Assembly (NCBI RefSeq): GCF_014191505.1
Contig: NZ_JACHWS010000001.1
Span: forward strand, 124,001-188,000
From: Hoyosella altamirensis
Lineage (GTDB): Bacteria; Actinomycetota; Actinomycetes; Mycobacteriales; Mycobacteriaceae
Length of the DNA: 64,000 nucleotides
Direction of reading: 5' to 3'
Shown here: positions 63,140 to 64,000 of the stretch, piece by piece
Layout of the letters: each line of letters opens with the position of its first letter
Position numbering within the stretch: position 1 is the first letter of the stretch
Translations under genes and position numbers: made by a program
The notes under the pieces: model-generated
What the model saw: the letters and a program-made list of their open reading frames with translations, nothing else
Databases searched by the model: none
Told to the model about the DNA's origin: nothing

Positions 63140-64000
63140 GTGTCCGACCCCGCTATGACCGATCCCAATTGGTGGCGTCAAGCCGCCGTATATCAGATCT
63201 ACCCCCGTAGTTTCGCTGACGCGGACGGCGACGGCCTGGGCGACATCAAGGGCATCACATCAAGGGTGTCCTACCTGAAGAATCTGGGTGTCGATGCGGT
63301 GTGGCTGAGCCCGTTTTATCCGTCCGAACTGGCAGACGGCGGATACGACGTCGCGGACTATCGCAATGTCGATCCGCGTCTCGGTTCCCTAGAGGACTTC
63401 GATGAGATGGTCGCGGCGCTCCACAGTGCTGGAATCAAGATCATTGTCGACATTGTCCCCAATCACACCTCTGACCAGCACGAGTGGTTCCAGGAAGCAT
63501 TGCAGGCGCCTGCGGGCTCGGCCGCGCGCGATCGCTACATCTTCCGCGATGGGGAAGGGCCGGACGGATCCCTGCCGCCCACGGATTGGCAGTCGGTTTT
63601 CGGCGGGCCCGCGTGGCACCAGACACCCGACGGGCAGTGGTACCTCCACTTGTTCGCACCCGAGCAGCCAGACTTGAACTGGGATAATCCCGAAGTGCGT
63701 GAGGACTTCATCAAGACTCTCCGTTTCTGGTCCGATCGCGGCGTTGACGGCTTCCGTATCGACGTGGCCCACGCGCTTACGAAGGACCTATCCGAGCCGC
63801 TGCCGACGTGGGACGAACTCCGTCATCTGATGCACGAACACCTTCCGCTAGACGGCACACATCCGTTCTGGGACCGCGACGAGGTCCACGAGATCTATGC
63901 CGAATGGCGCAAGGTTTTCAACGAGTATGATCCGCCGCGAACCGCAGTCGCGGAAGCGTGGGTGCCTAGGCCGCGACGCCCGCGCTATGCCAGTGCCGAG
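63140..64000 (+). CDS. GH13 alpha-glucosidase (partial, runs off the window)
   Basis: First 287 codons of a GH13 family enzyme (oligo-1,6-glucosidase/maltase type). YQIYPRSFADADGDGLGDIKG, DAVWLSPFYPS, IVDIVPNHTS, nucleophile Asp in DGFRIDVAHAL, acid/base Glu in AVAEAWV. Start GTG 63140 with SD GGAGGA. Paired with LacI; products would feed glk/zwf. The frame is open to the window end. Confidence 0.92.
   Translation, partial: MSDPAMTDPNWWRQAAVYQIYPRSFADADGDGLGDIKGITSRVSYLKNLGVDAVWLSPFYPSELADGGYDVADYRNVDPRLGSLEDFDEMVAALHSAGIKIIVDIVPNHTSDQHEWFQEALQAPAGSAARDRYIFRDGEGPDGSLPPTDWQSVFGGPAWHQTPDGQWYLHLFAPEQPDLNWDNPEVREDFIKTLRFWSDRGVDGFRIDVAHALTKDLSEPLPTWDELRHLMHEHLPLDGTHPFWDRDEVHEIYAEWRKVFNEYDPPRTAVAEAWVPRPRRPRYASAE

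Noticed and set aside
1-64000. CRISPR arrays, insertion sequences with transposase, intact prophage, rRNA operon
   Set aside because: No regularly spaced repeats, intact transposases, phage structural genes or rRNA sequences were seen.

Overview
This window is high-GC actinobacterial DNA from the mycolic-acid group (Mycobacteriales/Corynebacteriales). The order TrkA-type K+ channel, nudC, mrx1, uvrD2, whiB7, ABC1 kinase, cyclodehydratase-like protein, DUF2342 protein, PDZ/Lon-like protease, UPF0182 protein matches, inverted, what I recall of Mycobacterium tuberculosis Rv3200c to Rv3193c. fadE24-fadE23, hisN and prfB-ftsE-ftsX-smpB-ssrA also match mycobacterial neighbourhoods. Gene content suggests Hoyosella, Rhodococcus or a close relative; the genus is a guess from memory.

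Layout. 1-14.2 kb: conserved chromosomal core with the whiB7 antibiotic-response locus and its long leader. 14.4-18 kb: initiator tRNA, a TetR/SDR pair, an M23 peptidase and a DUF5994 gene. 18-30 kb: fadE23/24, hisN, a probably Zur-controlled COG0523 GTPase, prfB, ftsEX, smpB, an AbiEi/DUF559-like gene, tmRNA, a CNT nucleoside transporter, a DsbA-like protein and tRNA-Ala. 30-32.3 kb: debris of a serine recombinase beside tRNA-Ala, then a TetR/cupin pair. 32.3-40.3 kb: a tightly overlapped cluster (sulfatase-fold membrane enzyme, MDR dehydrogenase, divergent PTPS, GT4 glycosyltransferase, UPF0104 flippase-like protein, RibD-C reductase, two methyltransferases, CDP-alcohol phosphotransferase) that I cannot assign to a known pathway. 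41.2-43.3 kb: a thiocyanate-hydrolase-like cobalt enzyme operon in which the regions matching the beta and alpha subunits form one chain. 43.7-46.8 kb: treS-mak, linking trehalose to maltose-1-phosphate. 47-55.4 kb: envelope proteins, an ATPase-GNAT fusion and several regulator/target pairs. 55.4-61.9 kb: an Entner-Doudoroff operon zwf-edd-glk-eda with a divergent ROK regulator. 62-64 kb: a LacI regulator facing a GH13 alpha-glucosidase that runs off the window.

How the genes work together. The 3' half is rich in glucose, trehalose and maltose handling: GH13, glk, zwf, edd and eda can carry hexose to pyruvate and glyceraldehyde-3-phosphate, and TreS-Mak feeds glycogen-type glucan synthesis. 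smpB and ssrA together provide ribosome rescue. The least explained parts are the pterin/lipid-type cluster (32.3-40.3 kb), the fused-subunit SCN-hydrolase operon, and the whiB7 leader. Several starts show a -10 box about 7 nt upstream and no Shine-Dalgarno (SD), consistent with leaderless transcripts. All calls come from reading the sequence and from remembered family features; no database search was run.
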